From Glandiceps talaboti (Eukaryota > Hemichordata > Enteropneusta > Spengelidae): a stretch of DNA of 64,000 nt. The notes under the pieces were generated by a model, which was given only the letters and a program-made list of their open reading frames with translations, was not told the DNA's origin and made no database searches. Where the stretch lies: the NCBI RefSeq assembly GCF_964340395.1, contig NC_135552.1, positions 15,535,694 to 15,599,693 on the forward strand. The letters are read 5' to 3'. This document shows positions 11,396 through 25,289 of the stretch, one piece after another (position 1 is the stretch's first letter; every line of letters begins with the position of its first letter). The position numbers and the translations under genes are program-made.

Positions 11396-13610
11396 GGCAA
11401 ACCTAAACTTTTTTTTACTTACTCAAGAAAAATAATAATAAAATCGTGAAAATCGTGAAGTCTCACAAGAAATAGTGGGTGCAGAAACTGACATCAACTT
11501 AAAAAGACAGTCTAATTTCTATAAAAGTATTCTTCCAATCTGTAATGGCTGTACATCTGATAGGCAGAAATAAACAACACGGAGACCACTTAGAAAACAA
11601 TGGAAAACCTGAACTAGACACTTACACATGAAAAAAAAATATATAATAAAATAAAACAAAAAATCTACCTACCTATTTTAAAATTGAATGTAATTGGAAC
11701 CACACATTTTCTTTTTACGCCTAATGATATATTCATGAATATACATACTGTGCCAACCAACTAATAATACCATGTATACTTTTCAATTAGGGTTTAGTTT
11801 CAATTATCGTCTGCACAATGAATACATCAAATTAATACTTTTTTTATTTGTCAATGTCTAGCTCATTACTTATTAATAATTTACACATGATGATCGCAAT
11901 TCTTACAAGGTATGAAAGAATAATATTACAGTCAGCAAACAGTAAAATGATAATTCCAATTAGCTTAAACCTGATGATTAAAATGACTCGTGGACTGGAA
12001 AAATAAGAACAAACTGAATTGAAGTGAAAAGTGAAAGACAAATAAAACTGGTCAATATATAATATTTACAGAACACTGCATTCTATCCCCCCCTCCCCCC
12101 CCCCCCCCCCCCCCGCAGGATCTATTTTAGCTGAATACCCAAAACCATGGAAACAAGTCCAGCTCACATACTTCATAAGTTGTCATATTTCTATATTCAG
12201 CTATTGTGAAAGGTGACAACAACATTCGCACTTTATACAACAGGCCAAATGAATGAGATATTCAACAGTGTCTACTTTTACTTGCACTGTCCACCAAATT
12301 ACATGTAAAAGATGTCTAACAGGTTCTAAATTGCTATTTCAGTAAATTTTTCATTTGCCAAAATAAATGCAGTTTACAATTACAGTATTGGTTGGTATTC
12401 TCAATATCTTCCAATTAATCCATCATGGATGCTGTGGGAGGAATAGGGGGGGGGGGGTGTTCTGAAGTCATTGACACTGCATTTAGTATAACTATAAGGG
12501 AAAGATTGACAGTAAAATCATATATCCACCCTATAACATCTAATCTACTACCGATACCATTTGAACTGTACCACAAACACGAGTTGATAAACAACAAAGA
12601 ATTTTTTTTTCTTGTTATATTTTATATTGTTGTTATATATTAAACCTTCTATCCGGTAGTGTGATGAGAAAGTGTACGGGCTAGTTGCCACACAGACAAT
12701 GGAGCCCGCCACTGTCTATGGTTGACATCATAGTTATCAACAGGTCAATTACTACAAACGGATGAACACAGCAGGCCTGTAAATGTATGCTAACTGTACT
12801 GAATAATTCTAGCATTCAATGCTGGTAACCAATCTGCATCGAAATAGCACTCCCAGTGGCCAAACTACGCAAATGTTTAATTTTTTGATAGAAGTATTCA
12901 ACTGAAATTAACCACAAAGATGTAGACAGCTGCTAGCTGTGCTGTACTATCAATTTTTGACCATTACACATACCAACACATAACAAAGTTTTCAAATGAA
13001 TCTACATTTTCACGTAGACAAAATGTAGCAAGAAACTGTTACTCATTAAATCTTGCTATCTTAAAGTGTAGCATGTCCAGTTTCTTATTGGTTTCTGCAT
13101 AGTTCAATAAAACAGAAAAACTGCACAGTATTTTGAAATTGACTGTAGTTGCAAAGTACATTTACTTTTCTCTACACAACACCGTCTATTCGAAACCATC
13201 AGACTGCCTTTTTTTATTGGGTAAACCTACACAAACTGCTTTCCACTTCTACCTAATGAAAAGTTGACACTTTGATATTTTCAGTCCATATGTCCTGATA
13301 TTTATGATAAGTTAAGTATGCCTTTGGTATTTTGCTACATTTCTATATAATTTTGATGTACAATGTAATTAAGCTGACAGCAAACACTGTATCTCTGACA
13401 AGCAAGAGTTTTTCTTTTCATCAATACATATTACTTTTCCTAAAATAAGATTACTATATTATCAACAGCTGTTTTCATTTTAATCTAAACACAAGCTGTT
13501 TGTTTGTTCAGAAGGCAGAAAAATACTATATTCATGCTATGAACACATGAAATGTTTTTTAAAAAATCACAGATCTTTGTTCTTACACACACATATGTAC
13601 TTACATAAAT
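11396..13610. other. Intronic or intergenic tract without recognised genes
   Basis: AT-rich unique sequence with poly-C at 12088-12115 and a poly-G run near 12447. No open frame here shows protein-like composition beyond chance. Confidence 0.6.
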
Positions 13611-13617
13611 ATGTACG

Positions 13618-13862
13618 TACATACTTTCGTGTACGTATAAACGTACGTACATACATGTACATACATACATACATACATACAATACATGTACAAACATACA
13701 TACATACATACATACATACATACATACATACATACATACATACATACATACATACATACATACATACATACATACATGCATACATGCATACATACATACA
13801 TACATACATACATACATACATACATACATACATACATACATACATACATACATACATACACA
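13618..13862. repeat. (ACAT)n microsatellite
   Basis: Tetranucleotide tract with a few GTAC and GCAT interruptions. Open frames across it on both strands are artefacts of the repeat. Confidence 0.97.
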
Positions 13863-14456
13863 ATGTACATACAAATTTTAACACTCACATACACAAAGCA
13901 ATACAATATCAAACAGTTCTAATAATATACTTATTTGTGCTACTGCATGAATGGATGTGTCCTTGTCACTTGCTGAACAGTATTACACTACAACTACCAT
14001 ATATTATTCAAGTGCTTGGAAAGTACACATGTAGATGTTTTTACCATATCGGTACATCTGCAGGGAAGGTTCCACATATGAGCTAATCATTATTAGTTCA
14101 TTACATATCAATTCTAAACAGTGTTTGGGGTAGGTTGAAAATAGACATATATACATCTGTTCAAACACATGGCTGACCAAAAAATACAAAAACACTTCTA
14201 AATGTGTTGTACAAACAGGAAGAGATACACATAACCTTTCCCTAATGAAAATAGCATCAAAATCAATGTATGTCAAGCTGTTTACTATTATGTCCATATG
14301 GTGGGAAACAGAAGAGACACAGGCACTGAGGATATTGTATGATGACAGTTCATGATTGGAATGGAATAATTCTTTCACTTGAAGCTCCTTTTATGTATGT
14401 ATTCAGGGATTTTAATATACAATATGGTCATGTATACTTTGTGTATCTAATAGTGG

Positions 14457-14998
14457 CAGTGATGGTAATGGCAAAGTGGTGGTAGTGTTGGTTGTAGCAG
14501 TGACAGTAGTGGTAGCTGTGGTTGAGGTGGTAACAATAGTGGCAATGTTGGATATGTTGACTGGTGGTGGTGGCAGGGTTGACTGGTAGTGGTGATGGTG
14601 GTGGTGGCAGTAATAACTTATGGTAATGACTGGTGGTAATGGTAGTAAAAGTGAAGGTAGTGGTGGTTGTGGTGGTGGTGGTGGTGGTAACGGTGGTGGT
14701 AATAGTGGAGGTAGTGGTGCTGGCAGTAATAGTGAGGCTAGTGGTGGTGGTAGTGGAGGTGATGGTGGTGATAATGGTAGTGGTGGTGATAATGACTTGT
14801 GGTGGCTTGTGGTGACTGGAGATGGCAGTGGTGGTGATGTTGTTGGTGACAGCAGTGATGGTGACAGTGTGGTGGCAACAGATGCAACAGAAGTTGTGGT
14901 GTGTTGGTGATAGTAGTGGTACTGTTGGTACTGGCAAGCATGGCAGTGACAGTGATGGGGGAGGGAGGGGGAAGGAGGGGCGAGGGAGGGGGGAGGGA
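14457..14998. repeat. (GGT/GAT)n trinucleotide-rich tract
   Basis: Degenerate GGT, GAT and AGT repeats ending in a GGGAGGG purine run. The Thr/His-rich and Gly/Ser-rich open frames here are compositional. Confidence 0.92.
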
Positions 14999-15183
14999 AA
15001 GGAAGACTGTGTCATAAAACAGAATTTGTATTAAGGGCACTAAAATATCAAATGTGAGTTTCTTGGCATTATACCCGATAGGGAAATCACTGCAAGTTTT
15101 ACCAGATCTCCTCTCTCCCTTCAAACATCATTTCCAAAACCATTACAAAAACACTCTGCTAAAAAGCTATCAGTTACCATTAC

Positions 15184-15826
15184 CTGGACAAATTAACAAT
15201 GGTAGAGAACTGGTATGATGTGCATGCACTGTATCAGGTACCTGATGAGTAACATTATCTTGGCTATTACTGTCATCATCCCCATTATCTTGGTTATCAT
15301 GTAAAAATGACAAAATTACTTCTTCTGGTATATCAGGCAGCATTTGTTGGAGTTCAGTCTCTTCAATGTCCTCATTTGAATCTCTGGTAGACAACAAGTA
15401 ATTCCATACTTCGGCATATAAATGCCTTCTAAGCTCTTTCCTGTAGAATTTGGGGAAAGTGACTTGTAGGATATCCAATGTCAATAATTTCCTTTCTTGT
15501 AATTTCACCCTTATCCATTCTGCTACGGTATCTGTGTTATACATTGTTTTTCTTATGTCCAGTTGGAAAGGTTCAATACCTTTGGTTTTTGCAATACTAT
15601 TGACACGACCAATGCTGAGCTCTGGAAAGGTCAATATCACTCTGACTGCACTCTCTCGGGTTCCATGTTTTAAGATGTATTTCTTAGCGACGTTGTAAAC
15701 CACATAGCGCATATCTTTGATGGACTTTTGACCTTGTGAAAGAAGTAGCTCCACTGAGGTTATGGGCGTTCCTTCTTCCAAAGCTTGTACCAAACATTTT
15801 TTCATTTGCTCCATGTCTCCAGCTTT
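15184..15826 (-). CDS. Unidentified 643-nt exon of an alpha-helical protein
   Basis: Long open frame of normal complexity in an otherwise repeat-rich region. An in-frame TAA lies just upstream of an AG acceptor (TATCAG) at 15827-15829, so translation probably enters by splicing in phase 0. The frame then covers 214 codons to a good donor (CCAG|GTAATG); if unspliced it meets TGA at 15169-15171 after four more codons. The peptide begins KAGDMEQMKKCLVQALEEG, continues with helices such as VELLLSQGQKSIKDMRYVVY and RVILTFPELSIGRVNSIAK, and ends in an acidic Asn/Asp-rich tail. The opening resembles the end of a TPR- or PPR-like helical repeat, but I do not recognise the family. It sits between the candidate HDAC first exon and the 9657-9722 exon on the same strand. 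It may be a nested gene, part of a neighbouring gene, or a relic. Confidence 0.6.
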
Positions 15827-16869
15827 CTGATACAAGTATGTTTACACATAAATGTTGAAATGATTCATCCATACCTGTCGTGCATTATGCAGGCAAAAAG
15901 TGTGCCAGGAAAGTATCCCAGAAGTGTATCCCTTGTTTTCCTTCACACTGGCAACTTTAGAAGTGTGTCAATCTTTTCTGGGAATGACCCAATCAGGATA
16001 TATACATTCATGTGTACAGGCACCCCCACTCAAGGGTATCATACAATGGAAGGACCTTTCTCAGTGTACATGTATGATGTACATGTATCCCTTCTGATGT
16101 GATCAATATGCCAGTTTACTGAATTCATCGCCCACAGACTGTACTTCCCCTTTCTATCTTACTAATGGGTGCGATGCAATAGTTAAGAATAGACCATATT
16201 CAACCAGCTCCCAAAATACACCCAGAATATATCCACTTACATTCATAGGCACAGGCACAGAAAAAAAAAAAAACATTCTAGATCCTGTTATGTCTATGTA
16301 AAACCTGGTATGTAATTGGAGACTCAAAGCTGACTACCAGCAGAGTATTCTAGAGCTACACAGACATATTGCAGCAACAATTTACACAATGCTTTCTTGT
16401 GTAGTATTTTCACTTTGAGGAATGGCAGGGTTCAAGGATGACAAAATTAACTGGTGACTCACACTCAGGGGGCTTTTGTCACTTGTGTATGTCAATACCC
16501 TTTGGAGGAAACTAAAAATAGCAACAGAGACAATATCTCAATGAATATGCACTATTCAATGGCACATGTCAGTCAAATGTATGGAAACCCAGGCCATACC
16601 AGTGAATATTGTTGTATGGCGTGACATGTCTTACAGCTCAAAATCTACACATATGGTAAAACTGTATATTCTTTCTGTGTAGTCAGACAATGGCTTGGAC
16701 GTGGCATTCTTTCAACACCAACAAATGTCTACGTTACTGTGCCTGTGTGAAGCCCATGGAAATGCAGACAAGTGTGAAATTGAACTTCAAGCTAGCGTTA
16801 TTCCTATGCATACAGTGAGATTCGTGAGACTTATCTATTTCTGTGGGCTTTTTTTAATTCTGGATGTGG

Positions 16870-17205
16870 TTTCTAACTTAACCAGGTCTGGTCAAAGTCC
16901 TTCAATCAGCACAAAAAGTTGTTCATCCAATCAGTCAACTGTTAGTGACATAAGTAGCATCTGGAGCTAACAAATATACCATATTTGGACATTACATAAC
17001 TGCCCCAATAAACACTAACTTTATGAGAGACTGTGTTATTGGTTAGAATTTTGTGATTAATTAACAAAGACATTACGTTAATGACTGTGTGGGTGGCTGT
17101 GGATGAATGCATGCATGCATCTCAGGACTTCTAGAGTAATGACTTTGACTATACTGTGAGTGGAGGTGTAAATGGTAATGATACTGTTTAGAAACTAGAC
17201 TAGAC
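16870..17205 (+). repeat. Dispersed repeat, partner of 45518-45996
   Basis: About 330 bp matching 45518-45996 in the same orientation. Shared blocks include AATCAGCACAAAAAGTTGTT, ATATACCATATTTGGACATT, CTGTGTTATTGGTTAGAATT and CATCTCAGGACTTCTAGA. The partner has extra internal duplications. No frame is maintained between copies. Confidence 0.8.
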
Positions 17206-19530
17206 TGCTTGTTAGCCTGACCTGTCATTAGATTAGGGTGAACAATACTCTAGAGACTCACAAATCTAGCAATCATTTCCAATGTTATTATGGGCGATTA
17301 CTAGATTAGTAAGCCAACAGCTAGTCTCTACAGGGCTAGGCAAACAGCAGTCAAGCCATCTGAGATAGCCAAGTCTCTGGGCTAACATCTATATATAAAT
17401 TATTGTATAATTGTTGCCATGACAACATTTATATCCATTGTACATATGATTTACAACACATTTATGGATCTTGGTATACCACCAGTAAAGAGACACTCAA
17501 TAGTTAAAGTAAATTCTAACTTATCGGATATCAAAGTCATATGAATTCTTTCACCGAAAATAATATTTGTTCACTGATGTATGGTATATTTGTAAATAAG
17601 GCTATGTTCCCATGCCACCCCCACCACCACCCCCCCCCCCCCCTGTGATCACATAATAACATTATCTTATATGTAGAGCCATAAGGTTTGTATTATTCTA
17701 TTGTTTGAGACCAACTTTTTCTCTAGCTCTAACTGAGAACTGTTTTCAAACCTAAATATTAAACCTAGTCTGAAGTAGGGATTTAAATCAGTTTTTTTTT
17801 TTTTTTTTTTTTTAAAACAAGATTTTTAAAACCTATGAAATAACCTTGTGTTCATTCATAATGTCTAGTCATCAAAAGATGTTGTTTTCTGTAATAAATA
17901 CCAAACCTGACATCCTTAAACTTTATATTTAAGTTCATATTTAATAAACACAAGAAAGCAATAAAATGTCAGTCTTGTATTGTGATGTGGCTAAGTAGCC
18001 TTGGCCTTTTAATATTTGGTTATTTGACACTAAGTATGCCTGCTATGTAGGGTGTGGTCAATAGCACTGTCCTCACGTGGAATTTTGAATCAAAGTTGGT
18101 TCGCTTGTCTCAAAGGGCACTAACATCAGTTTGAAAGACTCAGAGGATAGGGGATTTTGAAAGGATTCAAAGTAAATAGTATTGAAACAGACACAAACAC
18201 AAAAAGTGAACCAATTCAAATCCATGGCAAATTTTTCTCATGGGGACACATATAAACAAGTTTTGTAACCGATTTCCCCTAATTGATTCAGTTTGAATCA
18301 GTTTCAAATTCAGGTAGAGACCATTGTCACAAACCAGAGCTGTTGTTTCTGCCGCAACACTGCGAAGCAGTATTCTTGGACATTGCCATAAAAAAGGCTG
18401 TGGTATACGATGATGGTGGAAAGAAGGCTAACATCTTCAGATCCGATACAATGTTTACTCTTACGGTATACATGGCACAGTTAATAATAATCTTTTAAGG
18501 CCCAGATATGGGTTTTGCAGACCCACATTATATGGCAGAAGGGCCAGACTTTAGGAGGGCAAGTAAGCCATACTACTGAGGGTCGCAAAACCTATATCTG
18601 GGCAATAAAGGTTTTATCACATACCCTATATAGTGGCACAGAAGCATCATTTAAATCACATAACATCATAAATTGACACTTAAATATTATTTTAAGCTCA
18701 AAAATGTAAAGATAATATTGTAAAAAAAATCTTAAACAAAATCACTGAGCAAACAGGTATGATGAGCACGCCAGCACGCCAATTACCATATTTGGGCAAA
18801 GTGTGCCAGGGTATGATAGGGAAAATGATTGCTTGGTTTCAATACTTGAACTCTCCAACTCTTGAATTATATTGGCAGTGATACTCCAGTATATGAAAAT
18901 ACTTGTATTCAAGTTTAGTTTTCATGTGTGTGATGGATAATTGTTGACAGGAACTTATATCCACTGATCTCAAACAGAGTATTACTGTCACTTCCACCTT
19001 TCCCCTTTAAAACACTTATAACATCACCCTAACTACAATGTATGTATCAGCTGAGATTTATTTTTATTGTCTTGTCACCCTTTGACAAATTTGCCTACTA
19101 GTACCAATGAATTATACATTAGAAGGGCCACTGTTCTCTTGTCACCTTTCCCACTCATCAACATGTTCTCACTGCATGTCTCTGACCTGTTGCTAAGCAA
19201 CAACACTTGCATCCTCATCATCCTTACTATTTGAGAGTTTTATGATGCGAAAGTAGTAAAAACTGAAATGTCAGGAGGCAAACGAACCATGAAACATTGG
19301 CACAGTATGTTCAGATGAAATCCTTCAAACAAGACAATTTTACGAGTTTATGTGAAGCAACTCTTTTCAAAATCACAAAGTATACTATATAGTCTATACA
19401 CTATATATTATTAATTAATGCAACAACTCTACTAAGCCAACTATCTTTCTAGCAGAACTCTGGATGTCATATGCTAAAGAGTCACAAAATATGGTATAGA
19501 AGGTAAATAAGAGGTGGAAAAATGTTTAAC

Positions 19531-19609
19531 CTGTTTCCTGCCAAGAGTAGTGTGGATGATGTCCGTCGTTTTTGAAGGTACACAGCAGTTGGGGATTTAA
19601 CGAAGCCAT
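19531..19609 (-). CDS. Candidate first coding exon of the class IIa HDAC
   Basis: Open stretch of 79 nt on the minus strand starting at an ATG in reasonable context (CAACAATGG) and reaching a possible donor ACAG|GTTAAA. It encodes MASLNPQLLCTFKNDGHHPH then YSWQET, plus one base. The phase-1 end joins the 9657-9722 exon as Glu with no stop. With this start, the five downstream exons bring the protein to residue 246 at the left edge, close to the position of the same point in human HDAC4. A TGACGTCA palindrome lies 28 nt upstream. Against it: the donor is not strong, phase agreement happens by chance one time in three, and the N terminus of this family is too variable to confirm by motif. It could belong to another transcript. 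RNA evidence would decide. Confidence 0.45.
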
Positions 19610-19636
19610 TGTTGAGTACAGTGAGTGACGCACTGA

Positions 19637-19644
19637 TGACGTCA
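19637..19644. promoter_or_regulatory. CRE palindrome near candidate first exon
   Basis: The full TGACGTCA palindrome, the ATF/CREB consensus, lies 28 nt upstream of the candidate start codon at 19609. An 8-bp palindrome occurs by chance about once in 65 kb, and another copy is present at 61226-61233, so position near a start is the only support for function. Confidence 0.3.
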
Positions 19645-19879
19645 ACGATCCCTGGCTTGTTATCTTAACACAAACAACACCAATCAATTGTCGGCTTACT
19701 ACCTACCTGATTACAACTTTAGTCTTTCATACCATGAAGAAAAGGTGGTTTATATAACCCTCTAGATTGTGGTTATTTTCCCCCAGTTTTTTTATATACA
19801 ACAGAGGTAGTTGTTTTTATCTTGTTAATCTGACTATTTTATTTAACAAAACTACACTTGCTTACAGCTTTATGGGTCG

Positions 19880-20800
19880 ATCTTGAGAAATATGAATTAC
19901 GTGGGTAAAGATAGAATTTTGACATTCAAGGTTGTTTTAATACATCACCATTTCTTGCGATCAGTATAGATGTGTTTTTGTAAATTTGATAAGACTTAGT
20001 TGTTTTCACACAGTTGTTTTGATATAAAATTAGAGAAATAAGAACTACATGGACAAATATAGAATGTTGGTATTCAAGGTTATTTTAATACATCACCATT
20101 TCTTGCGATAAATAAAGATTTGTTTTCGTAAATTTGATAAGACTTGGTTATTTTCACAGAGTTCTTTTGATATAAAATTACAAATATTTTCAGAAATAAG
20201 AATTACATGACAAATATACAATTTTGGTATTCAAAGTTAATTTAATACATCACCATTTCTTGCGATAAATAAAGATTTGTTTTCGTAAATTTGATAAGAC
20301 TTTGTTATTTTCACAGAGTTCTTTTGATATAAAACTACAAATATTTTCAGAAATAAGAATTACATGACAAATATACAATTTTGGTATTCAAAGTTATTTT
20401 AATACATCACCATTTCTTGCGATAAATAAAGATTTGTTTTCGTAAATTTGATAAGACAGTTATTTTCACAGAATTCTTTTGATACAAAATTACAAATATT
20501 TTCAGAAATAAGAATTACATGACAAATATACAATTTTGGTATTCAAAGTGTTTTTAATAGATCACCATTTCTTGCGATAAATAAAGATGTGTTTTCGTAA
20601 ATTTGATAAGACAGTTAGTTTCACAGAGTTCTTTTGATATAAAATTACGATTACTTCGAGGATTATGAATCGCATGTATAAATATAGACTTTTTGACGAT
20701 CAACTTTTTATTTCAATACATCAGCATTTCTTGTGATAAATGAAAAATGTGTTTTGATAAATTTGATAAGACTTGTTTGGATAATTTTTGATAAATTGAC
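19880..20800 (+). repeat. ~157-bp tandem repeat, about six units
   Basis: Units share ATCACCATTTCTTGCGATAA, TTTTCGTAAATTTGATAAGA and AGAAATAAGAATTACATGAC at about 157-bp spacing. Outer units are most diverged. The array ends next to the palindromic element at 20867. Confidence 0.9.
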
Positions 20801-20866
20801 AATTATTTGAGAAAATTTCAGAATTATTTTGATACAAATTATAAATACATTGTCAAAAACCTTTAC

Positions 20867-21205
20867 GGTGGCCATATGGATGAGGATTAGGTATTTATTT
20901 AGGATCCTTAATTCGTAAAACAATTTTATCATGGCTTCCTACCTGCAAAATCAAGTAGAAATAACATTAACAAAGTCTGTGTTTGTAGCTCAATGCATTG
21001 CAAAATGCTAAAAAAATCTGTAAAAAGTTTGTTATTGTACGTACAATAACAAAGATTTTTACACATTTATTAATGCTTTTGTAATTTATCGAGTTACAAA
21101 CAAATGTTGTTCCACATTGATTTTTCATGCAGGAAGCCATGATAAAATTGTTATATATATTAAAAATCCAAAATAAATACCCATTTCCTCATCCAAATGA
21201 CCACT
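20867..21205. mobile_element. Palindromic TTAA-type MITE, copy 2
   Basis: Foldback element of about 339 bp. The arms share GTGGCCATATGGATGAGG at the left and its inverted form at the right, and the centre is the perfect palindrome GTTATTGTACGTACAATAAC at 21031-21050. TTAA follows at 21206-21209; the left end is mutated to TTAC. It directly abuts a ~157-bp tandem array on its left. Confidence 0.88.
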
Positions 21206-22792
21206 TTAAGGCCCAGCAACCTATTTTTAGAGTGTAATTACTGGAAACGAAGTCCCAAATGATTCATTTCAGAGGTAATTTGAGAAATCAAAGATACAAT
21301 ATCAAATTAAGAGTTATCTATAGAAATCAGATATAGTACATGTATGTTAATAATTCTGGATGTATTTTTAAAATTCAAAGAAACGTTATTAATTTTGAAA
21401 TCAATCCCTTAAAAGCTGCTCTGGCTCTGTTCATAGCAACATTTCCAAAAATGATTCAAACTGAATCGATTCACAATCAGTTCAAAGCCGGTGTTCTCTC
21501 TAGCCCCCACAAGAAAATTGAGCAAATGAATTTGAATGAATTCACTATTGCTTTAGCTCACACTATCACTACTCTTTGAATCATTCAGTTCAAATTGAGT
21601 TTGATGGTCAACATTTTAATTGTGTCCGAAATTTAAGGATTGTAAAATTTAAGGTTCTTGGAATTAAAATAAATTCGTTTTTTTTTTTCAAGTTACTACA
21701 AATCTGTTCAAAACACCCAACCCCAACCCCACCCCCACCAATTTTGAACCAATTCAACACACAATAAATCAGTTTTAATGTCTGTACGGACAGGAAAGCC
21801 AACCTCAAACATTCATTATTCCAGGTAGGGATAAGAATTTAGTCACAAAAAAACTCATTACCATTACCCTAATGTACCTTTAACACTACACAAACGTTAG
21901 AGAATAGACTCACATGGATTTGGAGAGAAGTAGTTGATTGTTCATGTTAAACTGAATACTATAGTACCTCAATACAATAGCTAGCTGCACACACAGCTTC
22001 ACAGATTACAATTTGTTATCATTGAGATGCATCATTACCAGTCCAACTAAGGTCAAAGACCTATTTCTCTGACGTACATCCCATATCCTAGCTTTTCTGA
22101 CCCTAAAGATATTGACAAAAACCACCATGTCTCATTACTGAATACCCTAAAGGCATTACCAACCCAGTAAAATGCAACTCAGCATCACTTTTTTTTTCTC
22201 CCTTTAATACGTACACAACTCAGCCATTCCAACTTTGCTCTAAATGTCCCTGTTAAACATGGCTAACACAAACACAGTTTGTTACCTCTACTTAAAGAGT
22301 ACATTTCTACAGCCCATGCTGATAGCTCAGTATCTACTTATAGTCTTCATTACACAAGAATGGCAGGATAGAAAACACTAAACTCTGATTGAACTACATA
22401 TATACACACAGAGTGTTATTGATTCCTACCCTCGACTTACTCGCTCAGAGACTTGGCTGTCTGACTCTGTGTTGTCACAGCACAACACATTAGCCGTGTT
22501 GATGGCAAACCAGATAGACTATTCTCTGGGCTATGTACTTCCTTTACAATTTTGAAAACCTTAATATGTAACTACATATGTTTTCAGCGAAAACAAAATA
22601 TGTTGATGTTAAAACTAATGTGCATATCAATGATCTGATCACTTTGTCTTGAACAATTGGTAAACAAGATATGCAAACTCAGCAAAGTTCGGACATTCAT
22701 GATGTACCATTCATATCACGACACACTGTTTAGTACAATGTAGTTATACAAAAATACAAACACACACACACATACAGTAAACACATACTTTA

Positions 22793-23017
22793 ATGTACAT
22801 ACGTACATACATACATACATACATACATACATACATACATACATACATACATACATACATACATACATACATACATACATACATACATACATACATACAT
22901 ACATACATACATACATACATACATACATACACATACATACATACATACATACTGTATGTATACATACATACATACACACATACATACATACACACATACA
23001 TACATACATACATACAA

Positions 23018-23048
<31 letters not shown>

Positions 23049-23186
23049 TACATATATACATACATACATACATACATACATACATACATACATACATACA
23101 TACATACATACATACATACTGTATGTACATACATACATACATACACACATACATACATACATACATACATACATACATACATACAT

Positions 23187-23223
<37 letters not shown>

Positions 23224-23243
23224 TACATACATACATACATACA

Positions 23244-23274
<31 letters not shown>

Positions 23275-23292
23275 GCATGCACACACACACTT
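22793..23292. repeat. (ACAT)n and (CA)n compound microsatellite
   Basis: About 500 bp of ACAT repeats with CA islands at 23017-23043 and 23203-23221, and two ACTGTATGTA punctuation marks at about 22951 and 23118. Confidence 0.97.
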
Positions 23293-25289
23293 TAAACTAT
23301 ACTACTGACGCTGTGCTTAAATATATTACAAATATGTAAATGTCGATATAATGATCATAGAAACTATTGTATCAATAATACAACAACAAAACAACACTGT
23401 GCAATCAACAACACTGCGCAATCACATGATTTCATGTACTATACACTATAGCAAGCATACCACTTTGATATCGGTATGCAATAATGTTTTCAGTATTGCT
23501 TCGCAGTAGAAATACCACCACTACAGTGAAAGTAATCTCTGGTACAGATCCTGTAATAATGTATTCCATCATGTCAGTACCTGTCATTTACATCTATTGT
23601 TAAAAGCACAACAATGCTAATTTTAGATTACTTCAGTAAACACCTACATTGTATACATATACTGTACCCTGACAAGTCCACTCACGAATAAATGTCAATT
23701 ACCTGAATACAATTGTGTCACCATCATCTTCACTTCTCAGCAATCGCAACAGACATATAAACGCAGGGAATGTTTTTGTTTTCACAGTGGAAGACAAGCC
23801 GATGTCTTGAGCGATAACACTGTATGCCTACAGTACAACACTACAGTCTACCACAAGTGCATGGAAACACATGACCTAGGCTTCATACAACAGGTGTCTT
23901 TAGAAGTATGTACAACAATGGATGTCTGACACAGTGACAGGACTGGAGGCTTTGGGGTCATTAACCTACCATAAACCCATACCACAGCAGTCACTCCCAT
24001 GAGCCTTAGTTCCTCCCTTTCACAAGATCCCCTTTGATGAGGTGATGAATCACAGCTATTAATGCTTGTCAAAAATAACAATACAAACAAATGGGGATGA
24101 CAGTCTTCAAGCAAACACTTTTTTGCAAATAGTGGGTACAATTTTTCTGTTATTTGATATTTCTAGTGTCTTCTCTGTCACTTATACTTTAATCACACAC
24201 AGCCAGTTATTAGTACTGTCACCACAGTTCATGCCCATCATATTTATAATGTTGTAAACCCCTATTATCAATGGAGTAGTCCACACTAAGTGGTAGATTT
24301 GGAACCATCCCAGGTTCTGAACTGACTCAATAACACATCACTCAAAGTGGCAGGGCCGCAGTATTCTTCCAAATGACCCATAAAGTTGTTCTGATTACCA
24401 CAAAAATGGGGTTACTATCACAAGACTAAACATACCTTGGTCACTCAGACAGGAAAATGAAACCCCTGTGTCTGACCAGACCAGACCAGGCTATATACTG
24501 TACACATACATATTCCTCAGTATTCATTCTGTCTAATGATGGACTTCACCTAAACCATCTTGCTGTCTGTAGTACACAAGTCACTTTAAAGATGACAGGC
24601 TTCCTTGATAGGAACAATTACTTGGTTATTTTCGGACTTACACAGTGACATTAGAGGCCCACTTTAAAGTTAGAATTAAAATTTAGGTGTAAAAAAAAAC
24701 AGCTGTCAGACAGAGCTACAGAAAAAATTGGTCCAGAACAAATGAATAATCCCATGTAATCTTTTATAGCTCCACTGATAAAATAACACTAACGCAAGAA
24801 CCTGAGCCTGAAGCATTGGTCTTTAAAATTCAATCTGCTTGAGGATCTTAGTAGAGGAGTTGTACTATGTGACCATATATGGTAAATGAACTTCCATATT
24901 TGGAGTTGTCACAAACATAAGCTGCATTGTCTCAGCAAATATAATGTAGAAATACAAATAAATGGGATAAGTGCAACGATGTAGGAAAATGTCAAAAATG
25001 ATATGGCGGCGGCAGACTAGATACTCCTAGTAAACATTTACTAATACATGTATGTCTGTACATGTCTCTACTACATGTATCTCTTTGATCACATCAGCAT
25101 TGCTATGTTACCTAGTAGTAAAATCAGCAAACGAAAAGTTTTCTGTCGGCCTGAACAGACGAAGCGTTACTCGTAAATAATGGCAAGATTGCATGTCCAT
25201 ATCAAATCTAAGGCGTGTAATAACTAACATATGTTACTTAAATAGTGATAAAGTGTACAGGCAGAATGCTAATTTTCTTAAAACCCAAA

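Noticed and set aside
13485-14086. Frames of up to 179 codons reading Tyr/Ile/His/Thr or Met/Tyr/Val/Cys repeats
   Set aside because: Artefacts of (ACAT)n, open on both strands because the repeat lacks stops.
14428-15124. Thr/His-rich 195-codon minus-strand frame and Gly/Ser-rich plus-strand frames
   Set aside because: Compositional consequence of GGT/GAT repeats.
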